Below are positions 32,850 through 44,031 of a stretch of DNA of 64,000 nt, piece by piece. The notes beneath the pieces were generated by a model. It had not been told where the DNA came from, made no database searches, and saw only the letters and a list, made by a program, of their open reading frames with translations. Numbering within the stretch: the first letter of the stretch is position 1; every line of letters starts with the position of its first letter. This DNA is from Prinsepia uniflora (Eukaryota; Streptophyta; Magnoliopsida; Rosales; Rosaceae), in assembly GCA_032719365.1 (NCBI GenBank), contig CM064871.1:32151566-32215565 (forward strand), read 5' to 3'. The translations under genes were made by a program, and so were the position numbers.

Positions 32850-34271
32850 GTTGACTCTTATACACACGTAATGTGTTTTGAGAAGCTGAACGAGTTTTTC
32901 AGACTGGAGCTCACTGACGAGGAATTCTGGCACTGCTACACCATAGCGCACGATGGGCTCTCCGGTGGAAGTCTCACGCAAGTCGTCCCCAAAGTTGAGT
33001 TGTTCGTAAACATTGTATTTACCGACGGAGCATACATGCATAGCTGCTTTGAGGTGGGTGGCACATGGGATCGCAACTGCAGTGGGAATGTGAGGATTGC
33101 ATCTCGCTTCCGTACTCGCGCTGAACTGTACTCAGATTTCGAGAGCCATCATGACCTTACGAAGATCGACAGAGCCTTGAGGATTCCTCCTTAGTTTCGC
33201 GAGATGAGCTGGCTGCTTTGCCCATCCAGAGATGCTGATGACGGAAGACCTCCTGCTAGCATAGTCGAGGAGTGGTTAAGTGCTCCGCTTCGTCAGAAGA
33301 GGGCTGTTATCCAGAAGAAGAACCATAAAGAAGGACTTGATGCACCCCCAAAAAGGAAATCAGGTCCCAAAATGCATTCATAAGATGTCCCGGACTCCAC
33401 ACCCTGCCAAGCTAGTCCAACAGGATCATCCAGCAAACGTAGAGCCTCAGGTGGTCCTTCAAACCAAGCGGCGGACCCTTCCAAGAAGGTGAAGGTTGTC
33501 TCTACTTCCCCTGAAATGATTGAAGCTCTTCGGGATGATGGTTCAGAACGTCTAGTGGAAAGAGCACAACCAAATTCTAGGGCTGTGGATACAGAGGCTG
33601 CCTCTGAGATTGCAGAAATGGCGAAGGTTGTGCCACAGGCTGCGTATGATAAAGTTGCTAGAGACCTCAGGATCGCAAAGGCGGGGGCCCACATGCTGGT
33701 TGACATACTTTGTGGACAAGCGAGACTGGAAGAGGAGAACAAACGAATGAAATCAGAGTGCATCTGCCTTCGAGAGGGTCGTGACCATTCCAGACGAAAC
33801 AACAATGCCTTGGTGGGGAAAATTCGTTCATTAGAGAACAAAATGCTTGAACTTGAGACAAGCCACGCAGAAAAGTTGTTGGTAGAGAGTGAACGCGACA
33901 CTGCCCTTAACGAGTCCGCTTTACTGCGTGGGCGTTTGCATGAGTCGGAAGAGAAAGTCAAACTCCTGGAAGTTGAAATAGAAAATCTGAAAGCTGATTG
34001 CTCGCTACCACCACATGCCCTCACAACTTTATACTTCAAGGAAAATGAAGTGAAAAAGTTGGATGTGGAGAGCTGGAACGGGATCACCACCAAAGAGTAA
34101 GAGCTTGAACTAGAAGTAGAGCCCGAGGCTGGACCCGAGCCTGAGGACGGGGCTAAGAAAGTTGATGTTCCTGAAACCGACGAGTCACTTTTTGACGACA
34201 TTTCCCTACTTTCCGCAGACGAGTGGGCAGAGTTTCGAAGAACCATGGGTTGTGAAGACTTGCATCCATAA
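32850..34271 (+). pseudogene. Gag-like protein of a decayed retroelement, with coiled coil and acidic tail
   Basis: A single reading frame of about 470 codons is interrupted only by TAG 33192-33194, TAA 33381-33383 and TAA 34098-34100, and ends at TAA 34269-34271. Its first part (FFRLELTDEEFWHCYTI ... FEVGGTWDRN) resembles the poorly characterised N-terminal gag-type domain of large plant gypsy elements. A lysine-rich linker follows. From about 33600 to 34050 there is a long Glu/Lys/Leu-rich stretch typical of a coiled coil. The end is strongly acidic (EPEAGPEPEDG...). I recognise the type only loosely. It lies between the U5 fragment and the C run, with no pol beside it in this orientation. 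Confidence 0.55.
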
Positions 34272-34471
34272 TTTCTTTACATGTGTATGTTGACTATTAC
34301 ATTTTCATTTTTGTATTGAATAACTGGTTTGAGCAATCAAGATGTGATTAGCCAGCCATTCTTTGAATGAATAAATGAAAACAATATTTATAAAGAATTT
34401 TGTTCTCCCAGCTCTTTGTCAAATTTTTTCCAACTATTTGATGTATCCCAAACTTATTTGTTCATCAAATG

Positions 34472-34499
34472 CCCCCCCCCCCCCCCCCCCCCCCCCCCC
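34472..34499. repeat. 28-bp C run (G run on the minus strand)
   Basis: Uninterrupted cytosines. On the minus strand it reads a G run followed by CATTTG. The same GGGGGCATTTG block precedes the LTR at 39538 and occurs at 37510, so this is probably an expanded polypurine tract of the minus-strand element. Confidence 0.9.
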
Positions 34500-34557
34500 G
34501 TTGTAGCCATGGGCGTTCAATGTTGGGGTTTAACTAACTTTGTTAGCATTTGCATTG

Positions 34558-34880
34558 GTGTTGCCTTCAAGGAAGGGCTTGTGCTTCTTAAGTGAAGGCT
34601 TGAAGTGCTTCCGTAAGGAAGACTTAGGGTGCTTCCAAGTGGAAGGCTTAGGGTGCTTCCTAAGAGGAAGGCTTGAGGTGCTTCTTGAAGGAAAGCTTCG
34701 GGTGCTTCTTGGTGGAAGGCTTTAAGTGCTTCCTGAAGGAAGGCTTCAGGTGCTTCCTGGTGGAAGGCTTTAAGTGCTTCATAGTGGAAGGCTTTGTGTG
34801 CTTCATGGTGGAAGGCTTTGGATGCTTCCCGAAGGAAGGCTTGAGTGCTTCTCGGAAGAAGGCTTTGGGAACCTTACCGA
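34558..34880 (-). repeat. 24-bp-period tandem array, minus orientation
   Basis: On the minus strand the unit is close to GAAGCACxxxAAGCCTTCC, repeated about 13 times with variation. It is the same repeat family as the plus-oriented array at 36590-37480. It lies between the integrase fragment and the G run, where the 3' noncoding part of the element should be. Confidence 0.85.
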
Positions 34881-35014
34881 AAGTACAATAACACATAGGT
34901 GAATTAGGAATAACTTGACAGCTTTATTTGTAAGTCTAAACACATCATTCTTGAAAATAAAGTCTATATTTGGCACAAAACAATGACTAGCTTAGCTTTG
35001 AGCTCTAGTTTGCA

Positions 35015-35795
35015 TTATACATAATATTTTCGGAGATGATCAGCGTCCATGGAACCACTCACTAACTTCTGTCCATTGTCTCTAAGGTGTAGCTTCCCTT
35101 TCCACCTACTTGGTAGACTCGATAGGGTCCTTCCCATGGGGACTTGAGTTTTACCCTGGATGATTGGGTGTTGCAAACTTTTTCTTGAGAACAAGGTCAC
35201 TTGGGAGAAAGTGCCGGAGTCGGGCCTTCTTGTTGTAGGAACTTCTCACTTGCTGCTGGTAGCTGGAGATGCGCTTCACCACTTGCTCTCTTAATTCCTC
35301 GCTGAGATCAAGTGAAGTTCTTAGAGTGATGGAGTTGACTGCTGGATCATCAAGCTCGGTAAAGGGCGCTGGAACAACAACATGTGGAGGAATGACTGCG
35401 TCAGTGCCGTATGCAAGGGTGAATGGAGACTCTCATGTTGCACGATGTGGAGTGGTGCGGTAAGCCCAGAGCGTGCCATCCAACTCCTCATCCCACAAGC
35501 CTTTCTTATCATCGATTCGCTTCTTGATACAGTCGAGCGTGCAGTTGAAGTGAAATGCTTGATCTTCCAAGACTCAAAGAACTTGTTGAGTATGGCACCA
35601 GTGACCAATTCCATTTTCTGTTAGAATGAATTTGGGAAGTCCAAATCGGCAGATGATTTGGCTCCAGATGAATTTTTGAACATCAACCTGAGTTATGGTG
35701 GCCAAGGCCTTTGCCTCCACCCATTTGGTGAAGTAGTCAGTGGCAACAATCAAATACTTCTTGCTTGGGACTGGAGTGCTTGGAGCGGTCCAAGC
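35015..35795 (-). pseudogene. Integrase C-terminal half of gypsy family T
   Basis: The minus strand encodes an integrase core start (KKYLIVATDYFTKWVEAKAL, near 35765-35705, with the first catalytic Asp), then IICRFGLPKFILTENG. Later it encodes the C-terminal part (LPSDLVLKKK; DADHLRKYYV, ending at TAA 35015-35017). Frames shift several times. The sequence type (YLIVATDYFTKWVEA) is that of Tat/Athila-like gypsy elements, not of the Tekay elements elsewhere in the window. It directly follows the LTR on the minus strand, so gag, protease and reverse transcriptase have been deleted. Confidence 0.75.
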
Positions 35796-36371
35796 AGAAT
35801 TCGTCCTTTAAACTCAAAAGACTCAAGGATCCCTGCAAACAAGCAAACAGTAAGCTATCATTCGTTCAATGATCGAGACCCGGGGGGTGTTCGACCAAAA
35901 ACGCTCCAATGCTTAAGTCAGCTTCGAAAGAGAAATCTCAAGAGCTTAAGTAGCGTTGAACAGAATTACTTGGAAAGTGAAATGAGCTCTGCTATTTATA
36001 GGAAAACCTTGGGAGCCTCGGAGCGTTCTGATTGGTCGATTGAATTTGTAATTAATAAATAATATATTATTAATTAAATATATTATTTAATAATTATAAT
36101 AATAGCTAATTATGATAATAATGATAATTATTGTGATTTAATATCAATATTTAATTGTATTTAGAATAATGACAATTAACTCTCGGGGAGAATATTAATA
36201 TTACGGAGACTTTTAACCCGATTAAATAACCTATTTAGCTAGTAAATAGATTATTTAATGTATGGATGTTCTCAAGTCATTTGTATTATTGCTAGGGGCA
36301 ATTTGGTCATTTCAGGAATTACTGGCCACATGGCGACTCCACAATTTTCAGGTGATTTTTTGGGTTCCACA
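35796..36371 (-). repeat. LTR of gypsy family T, minus strand
   Basis: On the minus strand it begins TGTGGAACCCAAAA at 36371. It passes an AT-rich block and a TATA-like CTATAAATAG (about 35994-36003), then GTCGAACACCCCCCGGG and TTTGCAGG, all of which recur in the LTR at 39538-40017. The end near 35796 is approximate. Confidence 0.7.
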
Positions 36372-36589
36372 AATGTCGTTTAGGAATTCGAGGAATCCTA
36401 AGGGATGTATCCAAGTCAATCCTCATGTCTAGTCGCTCCTTGCTCCATCAAGTCAATCACCGTTCGTTGGAACTTTCCATCAATCCTCGTGATTCAACGT
36501 GGTTAGGGCGCGACGATTCATTCAATCATTTGAAGGTAGCATTTCAGCCTTTGCAGCTCGAAAAGGAAGCAGAGAATGCATTGTGTCTT

Positions 36590-37480
36590 TAGAAGAGCAT
36601 CAAAGCCTTCGCCCCGCGAAGCACCAAAGCCTTCGCCCCGCGAAGCACCAAAGCCTTCGCCCCGCGAAGCACCAAGGACTTCGCCCCGCGAAGCACCAAA
36701 GCCTTCGCCCCGCGAAGCACCATAGCCTTCGGCCTCGCGAAGCACGCAAAGCCTTCGCTCCAGTGAAGCATCCAAAGCTTTCGCCCCGCGAAGCACCAAA
36801 GCCTTCGCCCCACGGAGCACCAAAGCCTTCGCCCCACGAAGCACCAAAGCCTTCACCCCATGAAGCATCCAAGCCTTCGCACTTGTGAAGCACCAAAGCC
36901 TTCGCCCCAGCGAAGCAACTGAAGCCATCTCTCCCGCGAAGCACTAAAGCCTTCGCCCTAGCGAAGCATCTGAAGCTTTCGTTCTTGCATAGTACCAAAG
37001 CTTTCGCTCTCGCGAAGCACCAAAGCCTTCGCCCCAACGAAGCATCTAAAGCCTTCGCTCGCACTAAGCACCAAAGCTTTTGCCCCGCGAAGCACCGAAG
37101 CCTTCGTCCCCCGCGCAGCATCAAAGCCTTTGCTCTCACGAAGCACCCAAACCTTCACCCTGCGAAGCATCCAGGCCTTCGCCTTGCGAAGCAACCAAGC
37201 CTTCCTCATGTGAAGCACCTAAGCCTTCGCTCTGCGAAGCATCCAAAATTTTGCCCTGCGAAACATCAAGGTCTTCCTCCGGGAAACATCTCAGGCCTTT
37301 CCTTCAGGAAGTAATCAAAGCCTTTCTCCAGAAAGTCTGCGAACCCTTACTCTCAGGAGCACATCAAGACTTTCCACCTGGAAGCACTTCAAGCCTTTCT
37401 CCAAGAAACAATCCAAGTCTTCACCCCAGAAGCAATCCAAGACTCTTTCTAGGAACCACTCTAGACCAATCGGAGTAGAA
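36590..37480 (+). repeat. 24-bp-period tandem array, plus orientation
   Basis: Unit AAGCACCAAAGCCTTCGCCCCGCG, near perfect at 36600-36720 and increasingly diverged towards 37480, giving about 36 units. Because 24 is a multiple of three, several frames stay open on both strands as 8-residue repeats (for example KHQSLRPA). These are not genes. Confidence 0.92.
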
Positions 37481-39537
37481 AAGCTCTCAGTGGATGCTCA
37501 TAACTGCATTGGGGGCATTTGACAGACCTACATGTGCAGAAGCTAATTCAAACAAATAATTTTTTTGTAGAGGAAACTTCATACATGAATTCAAAATTCA
37601 AAATTTTCATTTCATTATTTGGAAAATGGTTGGGAAATCACATGTCGATTACTCACACCAAGCATTCAGTGTTGAAATGAAAATACAATCATGGATAAGA
37701 AGCAACTACTTTATGGGAATTCTGGGGGCAAGACACCAATGCCTATCATCCTTTGAGACTCGGTCCATTCTTCAGCCGAAAGTAGGGGGAAAGCCATCCA
37801 CTATTCTCGACCTCAAACTCTTACTCCAGCTCCAGCTCTTTGGAAGGGGACTCCGTTCCAACTCATCATACCCAACTTTAGCTCCTTATTTTATTTTAGG
37901 AGCAAGTTGTGGGACATATGATAGTAAAAACAGTTCAAGCCTCAAATTGCTAGATTTCCACCCTTGTTGAGTTTTCCACTTAGAAAAACTTCACCAAGTG
38001 CTCGGAAGAACTGATGGAAAGTTTGCATTTGCTGGATGACCTTGATAGGCCATAACAACCAGAAAATGGCCTAGAGCAGACTTGGAAAGCAATTCAGGAC
38101 TTGACTTATTCTCTGAAGGAAAGTCAAGCTTCTGTTTTGATGTTCTTCTTCAAGATGGTGGCAATTGTCAAAATACACTTGAGCGCTCAGCTACTCATTG
38201 ACCAAGCTTTTGGAAGGTCTTCCACCGTCGAAGCTTTTTGAGAATAAAAAGTTCCGCCTCAATTGATGACCAAAGGAGGAAGTCATTATATTGTCCACTA
38301 GCTGGATTTTTTCCCTTGCAACATCTGAGTGTTCACGTGGAAGAGCATCTTTCGCCAAGCTCTACAAAGACATCATTGGAAAGACAATCTGATTGCAAAC
38401 TTTCCATGCCATCAATTCTTTGGGTCCCTCAAATTGAATATCCTCCCCTCAAAATGGATTCTGGCTACACGAACCACCGCACTCCCACAATGCAAGTTTC
38501 CCAAATTGCTCCAAGTATACACCTTTCCGCATCTTAAAGTGATCACCTTGGAAAAATAAATAAGTCGTCGCTTGGATCATTACCAGCAGATGCCCAGAGC
38601 TATCATGAGTATGCCAAAAATGTAGGACTAACAGTATATAAAATTTTGTATATAGCATCCACAATTGACATAATCTCTGACAACTACTGCCATTCAAGTG
38701 CTCCACTCCGCACGCGAGCAAAATACCTCATGGAAAGGGTCAAGCGCAACATGACATGTGCCTAATAAGAAATGCCAGCTTCAACCTCTAATCCGATCTC
38801 AACCTATGGCGCATCTTCATTGGCACTGACATGAGCGTCGTCAAAGGCGAGCCCTGCCTGCCTGATGCACCACCCAGTAACGAACATGTGGAGATGTTTT
38901 GTCGGTGATTTGATAAAAGCCAACCAACATTGGCCCACTACTGACCCTCCAACTAAAGCCCGACGCACGACACCTTCTGTAGTAGTCAACTGACATCCCC
39001 AGAGCCAATCTGTGCCTAACATGTGATGGTTAATAATGGCACTAACAAAGCCGCCGACAATGGCGGGCTCCCCCTGCTTGATCAACCACTCAAAAGTGAA
39101 CACGTGGATTCACTTCTTGGTTATAGTGCACCAACAACCACCACATTTATTCCTCGCCAATAAAGAGTTTTATTCTGTAATAGAAGTTACAAACTGCCAC
39201 AATTGAATGAGGGAATAAATTTTGCATCATCAATGGGAGAGTTAATTGGAGGCTACAAACTCCGAGATTAGTTGGAGAATTAACCTCAAATGATCCATTA
39301 ACCAAGTCCAAGCAAGGAGGTACAACAGAGACACATATCGGACTCCAAGACCTAATGCATATTTACGTCATTTTGATGTGACATTTCGAACTCAACGGAA
39401 TTTATCATACACAAGAACAACAGTACAATGAAATTGAAGATCAAGTGGAGTCCTACTCCCATATATAATTTATCAGGACCACAATACAAATTACATCCCT
39501 TAGGATTCACTGAATTCCTAAGCGATGTGGGGGCATT
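37481..39537 (+). other. Decayed noncoding retroelement DNA
   Basis: It begins with GGGGGCATTTGACAG (from 37510), which looks like a purine tract and an LTR start. I see no domain after that. Two diverged copies of a segment of about 50 bp (near 38835 and 39055) may be an old duplication. The last 40 bases (CTTAGGATTC...GGGGGCATT) match the sequence beside the minus-strand LTR. Confidence 0.4.
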
Positions 39538-40017
39538 TGTGGAACCCAAAATCACCGGAAGAATGTGGAGCTGTCATGTGACCCATAATTCTTGGAATGG
39601 CCAAATTGCCCCTGGAAATAATACTTGAAGCCCAAGCACCAGACATGGCCCAAGCCCACAACGCTTACATAGCCCCAACATTGGGCCCAAACCAGGATGA
39701 CATGTGGAAGCCTTTCCACCCTCGATTTGTATAACACGTGTTAGCATGCAAATTGAGGAGTATTTGTCCCACATCGAAACTATGGAAATTGAACATCTCA
39801 CTCACCTCTATATAAGAGGTACACATTTTCCAATAAAAGTAAGTTGATTCTTCGCTTTGAAGTATATCCTTTTCCTCTCTCAAAGCTAACTTAGGCATCA
39901 GAGTGTTCTTGGTCGAACAACCCCCCGGGTAATTGATCAAGGCAACGATAGCTAATTGTTTGCTGTTTGCAGGAATTGTGAGGACTTTTCGCGGCGGGTT
40001 CGATTTCTGTTTCAACA
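39538..40017 (+). repeat. LTR of gypsy family T, plus strand
   Basis: 480 bp from TGTGGAACCC to TTTCAACA, directly preceded by the purine tract GGGGGCATT. TATA box TATATAAG is at 39809-39816 and a polyadenylation-type AATAAA at about 39833-39838. No target duplication was recognised, so I cannot say whether it is solo or the 3' end of an element. Confidence 0.75.
39809..39816 (+). promoter_or_regulatory. TATA box of the family T LTR
   Basis: TATATAAG followed about 17 bp later by AATAAA, a normal U3/R arrangement. Confidence 0.6.
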
Positions 40018-40740
40018 AGTCTGATCTACCTTCACAGGGTTTTGACTTGTGATGCGCCTTAGTGAGTTTTGATCGAGCAATTCTGGTGCTCAAGTGTTAG
40101 TGGTGGTGTTAATAATGGTAGATTAACACATCTTCCATATGGTAGTGGACGTTATCCTCGCTGTCTTTGGAATTCCACGGAGGCGACAATAACAGAAACC
40201 CACATCATAACCTTTTCATTCATAAATTTCAATTTTAATTTCTTAATTTCTTATAATTAGTAAGGAAATAAAAAAAATTAATTTAGATTAATCAAAACCA
40301 GGGCAATAAACCCTAAATGATATAATTCTCCTCCTCAAATGGACCAATGGTACCATGCTCATTGACGACAATATTGTTGCTTCATTATCCCATCATAAAA
40401 AAGTGGTTGCAAACCAAAAAGGGAAAAAAACAAGGATTTTGCTCCTAATGAATGTTCTAATTATTTCCATCATGTGATTTTGGTTTTCCTTGGACTTGAA
40501 CTTTCATGCTGAAAACCACAATTTTTTTTTTTTGCTAATGAGAATTCCATTCATTATGAAAGAGCATTTATGCGGAAGAAACCTAGTATTGATCTTACAA
40601 TCTTGTATATAGCTAAGGAAAGAATATTCACAATTAAATGGAATTATCACATACCTAAACTATTCTAACTATAGTAAGAAAGTTGACTAATCACAACTCG
40701 TGCAACATGTTAGTGAAAGGCCCTTCACCTAAAGCTTTGG
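40018..40740. other. Intergenic DNA
   Basis: No gene supported. A T run at about 40521-40533 followed by unique sequence could be the tail of an unrelated minus-strand retroposon. Confidence 0.4.
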
Positions 40741-43657
40741 TGTAACATCCTGACTCGGAAATTACGGAATTATTGGGAAATTAGCAAGAAGAATCAGGAT
40801 TAGTCGAGTTGAAATGATGATTTTGCCTCTAGACGGGGAAAATGTTGATTTTTGACATGGGAGGTTATTTACACGTAGACAGGAGACACGTCAAATTTGG
40901 ACATCGTACGACCATGATACAGGTCAAGGACAGTTTAATCGGATTTTTCAGCTCACGTTTTTCGAGAAAAGTGGATTGATATTTGTTTGTTAGTGGGAGC
41001 CCAAAATATCTGTTTGGGAACTATAGGATGAATGGAAAATGTCACTCACCTTATGGCCACCATATTTATCACACAATAACTCTCACTCTCTTAATTCAAA
41101 CACATACCCATAGCACCACCCCACCATTTTGCACCATCTTCACCAATCCTTAGCTGGTTTGAGGGACACAAAGAGTGAGGGAAGGATCGAGAGAGACTGA
41201 GAGAGACGGTGGTGATGGCGGAGCCACGGTGGCTAGTTGGGACAACCCAGAAAATAGGTAACCCATGAACTTCAAAAGTCGAGTTTTGGTTTAAACTTTT
41301 GGATCTTCGATTTAAGTTAATTGTGTTGTTCCTCAAGTCTATGCGAGGCTGTAGGGACTAAAAAAAAGCAAAAATGGATGCAGGGAGGAGCTCTAATGGA
41401 GGTTTGAACTTGGATCGAGAAGATTTGAGCTTGGACAAGCAATTTTAGGTTACTTTTCTTGATTTCAAGCTCGTAGATACATTTCTAGGTGAGACACGAT
41501 CAAATTAGTGAAGGAATGGAGTGTTTATGTTGAGAAACAGCGAAAAATGGACCTAGCCAGCAAAATGGGTCGAACGACGTGTTACAGTCATTCAAGTGGA
41601 CCTGTAATGACCCGTCCATAATTCCGAGATTAGATTAGTAACTAATCTAGGATTAGTGAGGTTAATCGGCGATTAGTTGAGCGTAATCGGACGAACGATG
41701 CAAAATGACTGTCTTGCCCTTGGTTGTGGGCAAAATGTTGACTTTTCGTTCTGGTGGCCAAATGGACTTTGGTCGATGACCGTGACGTATTTCGGGACGT
41801 CACGAGTTCATAGACAGGTGGCACGTCCGATTTCGACACTCGAGGAAGAAATTATGATTTTCGGAAGTTCGGGGGTATTTTGGTAATTTGGTTGAATAGG
41901 AACAAATAGTTGAATTTTGACCTGGGAGATCCGATGGCCGAGGGCCGAGGACCGTTACGTAGATTGGATCGATACGAATCCGTAGACGCCTGCACTTCGA
42001 ATTCGGACGTTCGGCGGAGAAGTTACGGTTCACGGAAGTTTCGGGGCACTATTGTAAGATTTACAAAATGGGGAGCTTTTGTATTCAAGTGAGCCCCATA
42101 TATTTTAAATTGGCCCAATGGATGAGTGACAAGTGTCACTCATCCATTGCTCATTGCTTCCCATACATGCATTCCCATCCTTTTCTTGTGCATACCAAGC
42201 CAAACCCAAAACCCAATCTCACCATTTTCCATCTCTGTACAACCCACACCCCCCTAAGTCTAACCTAAGGTTGGTGACCCATGATGGAAACAGAGAGGAT
42301 AAAGTGAGGACTGAATGGAGGCTGCAGGACGGCCTAAAACACCATGGACGGCGGCGTGGAGGAGGCAAACCCGACAAAGGTATCGGTTTGGCCATTTTTC
42401 CATTTATTTTCTATTTACGATATTATGGACCATTTTGTTTGATTTGAATGAGTTATTTAGGTTTCTAGGGGAGTAATAAGGTGTTTTTGGTGGTGGTTCA
42501 TGACCAAGGAGGCCCTAGGGAGGAAATGGAAACATTGGACCGAAATGGGGAGTTAGAAAAGATGGATTTTTGTAGGTTTTTGATGTTTTGATTCATATAT
42601 TTAGATTCATAGTGATTTAGGAAGATTGGTGGAAAGAAGGAAGAAAAAGGACGAAAAAATAGGAGGTTATGGACCTGGACCGATAGCTGGACCGGATTGC
42701 AGAGAACCGACATGTTAGGACTAGCTTGAGGTTGAAGATGACTGCACAGTGCCCGGCGCGTGGTCTTCACGCGTAAGGGCTTTAGGCCATGCGTGGGGGT
42801 GCGTGGGCCACATTATGAGGAGGGTTCCAACACATGAAATCATCTATTCGATGTATCGAACATTTTGGGACTAGTTTCGTATCGATCGGACATCATTTCA
42901 ATAGGTTTCGGGGGTCTGAAGGTTTAGGATCGAGTTTAAAAATACTTAAAAATTTGGAAAATTACGGGGATTTAGTGAGAGGTTAATAAGGTAGTTAGTA
43001 ACCCTTTATTACAATTTGGACAGGTTTGGAGGTTCTGGTGACGGTGTTTGACCCGGGAGAGCCGTATGATACGCGTATCAAGGCGGCAGCTCAGACGGTC
43101 TATGAGTGGACCTTGTTTTCTAAATTGATGCATGCATAAATATTTATTATATGTTTTAATACTTGTTTTATGATTCCATGAATGCATTTGTGTGTGGTTA
43201 CGTAATTCGAGGGTTCGGCCTTATACGGTGCCTATACGGGTTTGTAGTTCTACGTTGGTTTAAATGAAATATTTTTGGATTTAAAAAGGATAAACTCGGG
43301 CATGAGACCCATTTGGTTTTATCTTGGGCATATGAACCTATTGATGATCTACGGGTCTGAGTTGTGGTAGCAGCGGGTGCTATGTGCACAGTGACGGACG
43401 ATACGATGCTCGCTTCCGGACTGGGATGTGTTCATTTCGGAGAGGTCACGATGCACGATCCGTTGTCGTGCAGCCGATGGCGGCTCGACTTCGGAGTGCT
43501 GACGGTTCAGGATTTCGATCGGTTATGGGTGCACCATAATCTTGTGGTGGTCGCGTCGGTTGATACGTTCACGACGACATACCAGGATTGAGGGCGGTCC
43601 TGGATGGATGGTTGCACACACCACCAGGATCGGAGTCATGCCTGACCCTGATATATA

Positions 43658-43736
43658 GGGCACGATGCCCAGTTGAGTCATGAGTTCGGGCATGAGGCCC
43701 AGTTACTTTATGTTTATGATTTCGGGTCGGGGACCC
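43658..43736. repeat. Hairpin array in solo LTR B
   Basis: GGGCA-CGA-TGCCC (43658-43670), GGGC-ATGAG-GCCC (43688-43700) and GGGTC-GGG-GACCC (43724-43736). A further GGGC-TAAG-GCCC lies beyond element C, near 54443. Confidence 0.8.
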
Positions 43737-44031
43737 TAAAAAGATTTCCGGATTCATGACGGTTTATGGGGACCGGGCATGAATCCCTTAAAGTGTTTTA
43801 AGGATATTTTCTCTATATATATATATTCATATACCTTCCTTTATTTGGAATGTCTTCTCCGGGGAGGGTCGTTGGCCTGGGTGGACTTCAGAGTAGTCAC
43901 GGAGCACTAACTGAGTAGAGTCGCCCCCGTTGGTTACCTTACTCTCAGGAGGGCTTGGATTATAACCTTAGGGAGGGTCATTGATCTACGGACATTGAAC
44001 TGGCTGGACCCTGAGAGACTTGGGCTTGAGA

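Noticed and set aside
32471..32854. 127-residue hydrophobic frame, possible small membrane protein
   Set aside because: Its C-terminal third is antisense LTR sequence, and it has no recognisable domain.
33293..34246. 317-residue minus-strand serine-rich frame
   Set aside because: Antisense of the gag-like pseudogene.
36499..37478. Several open frames of 82-179 residues on both strands
   Set aside because: They come from the 24-bp tandem array, whose period is a multiple of three.
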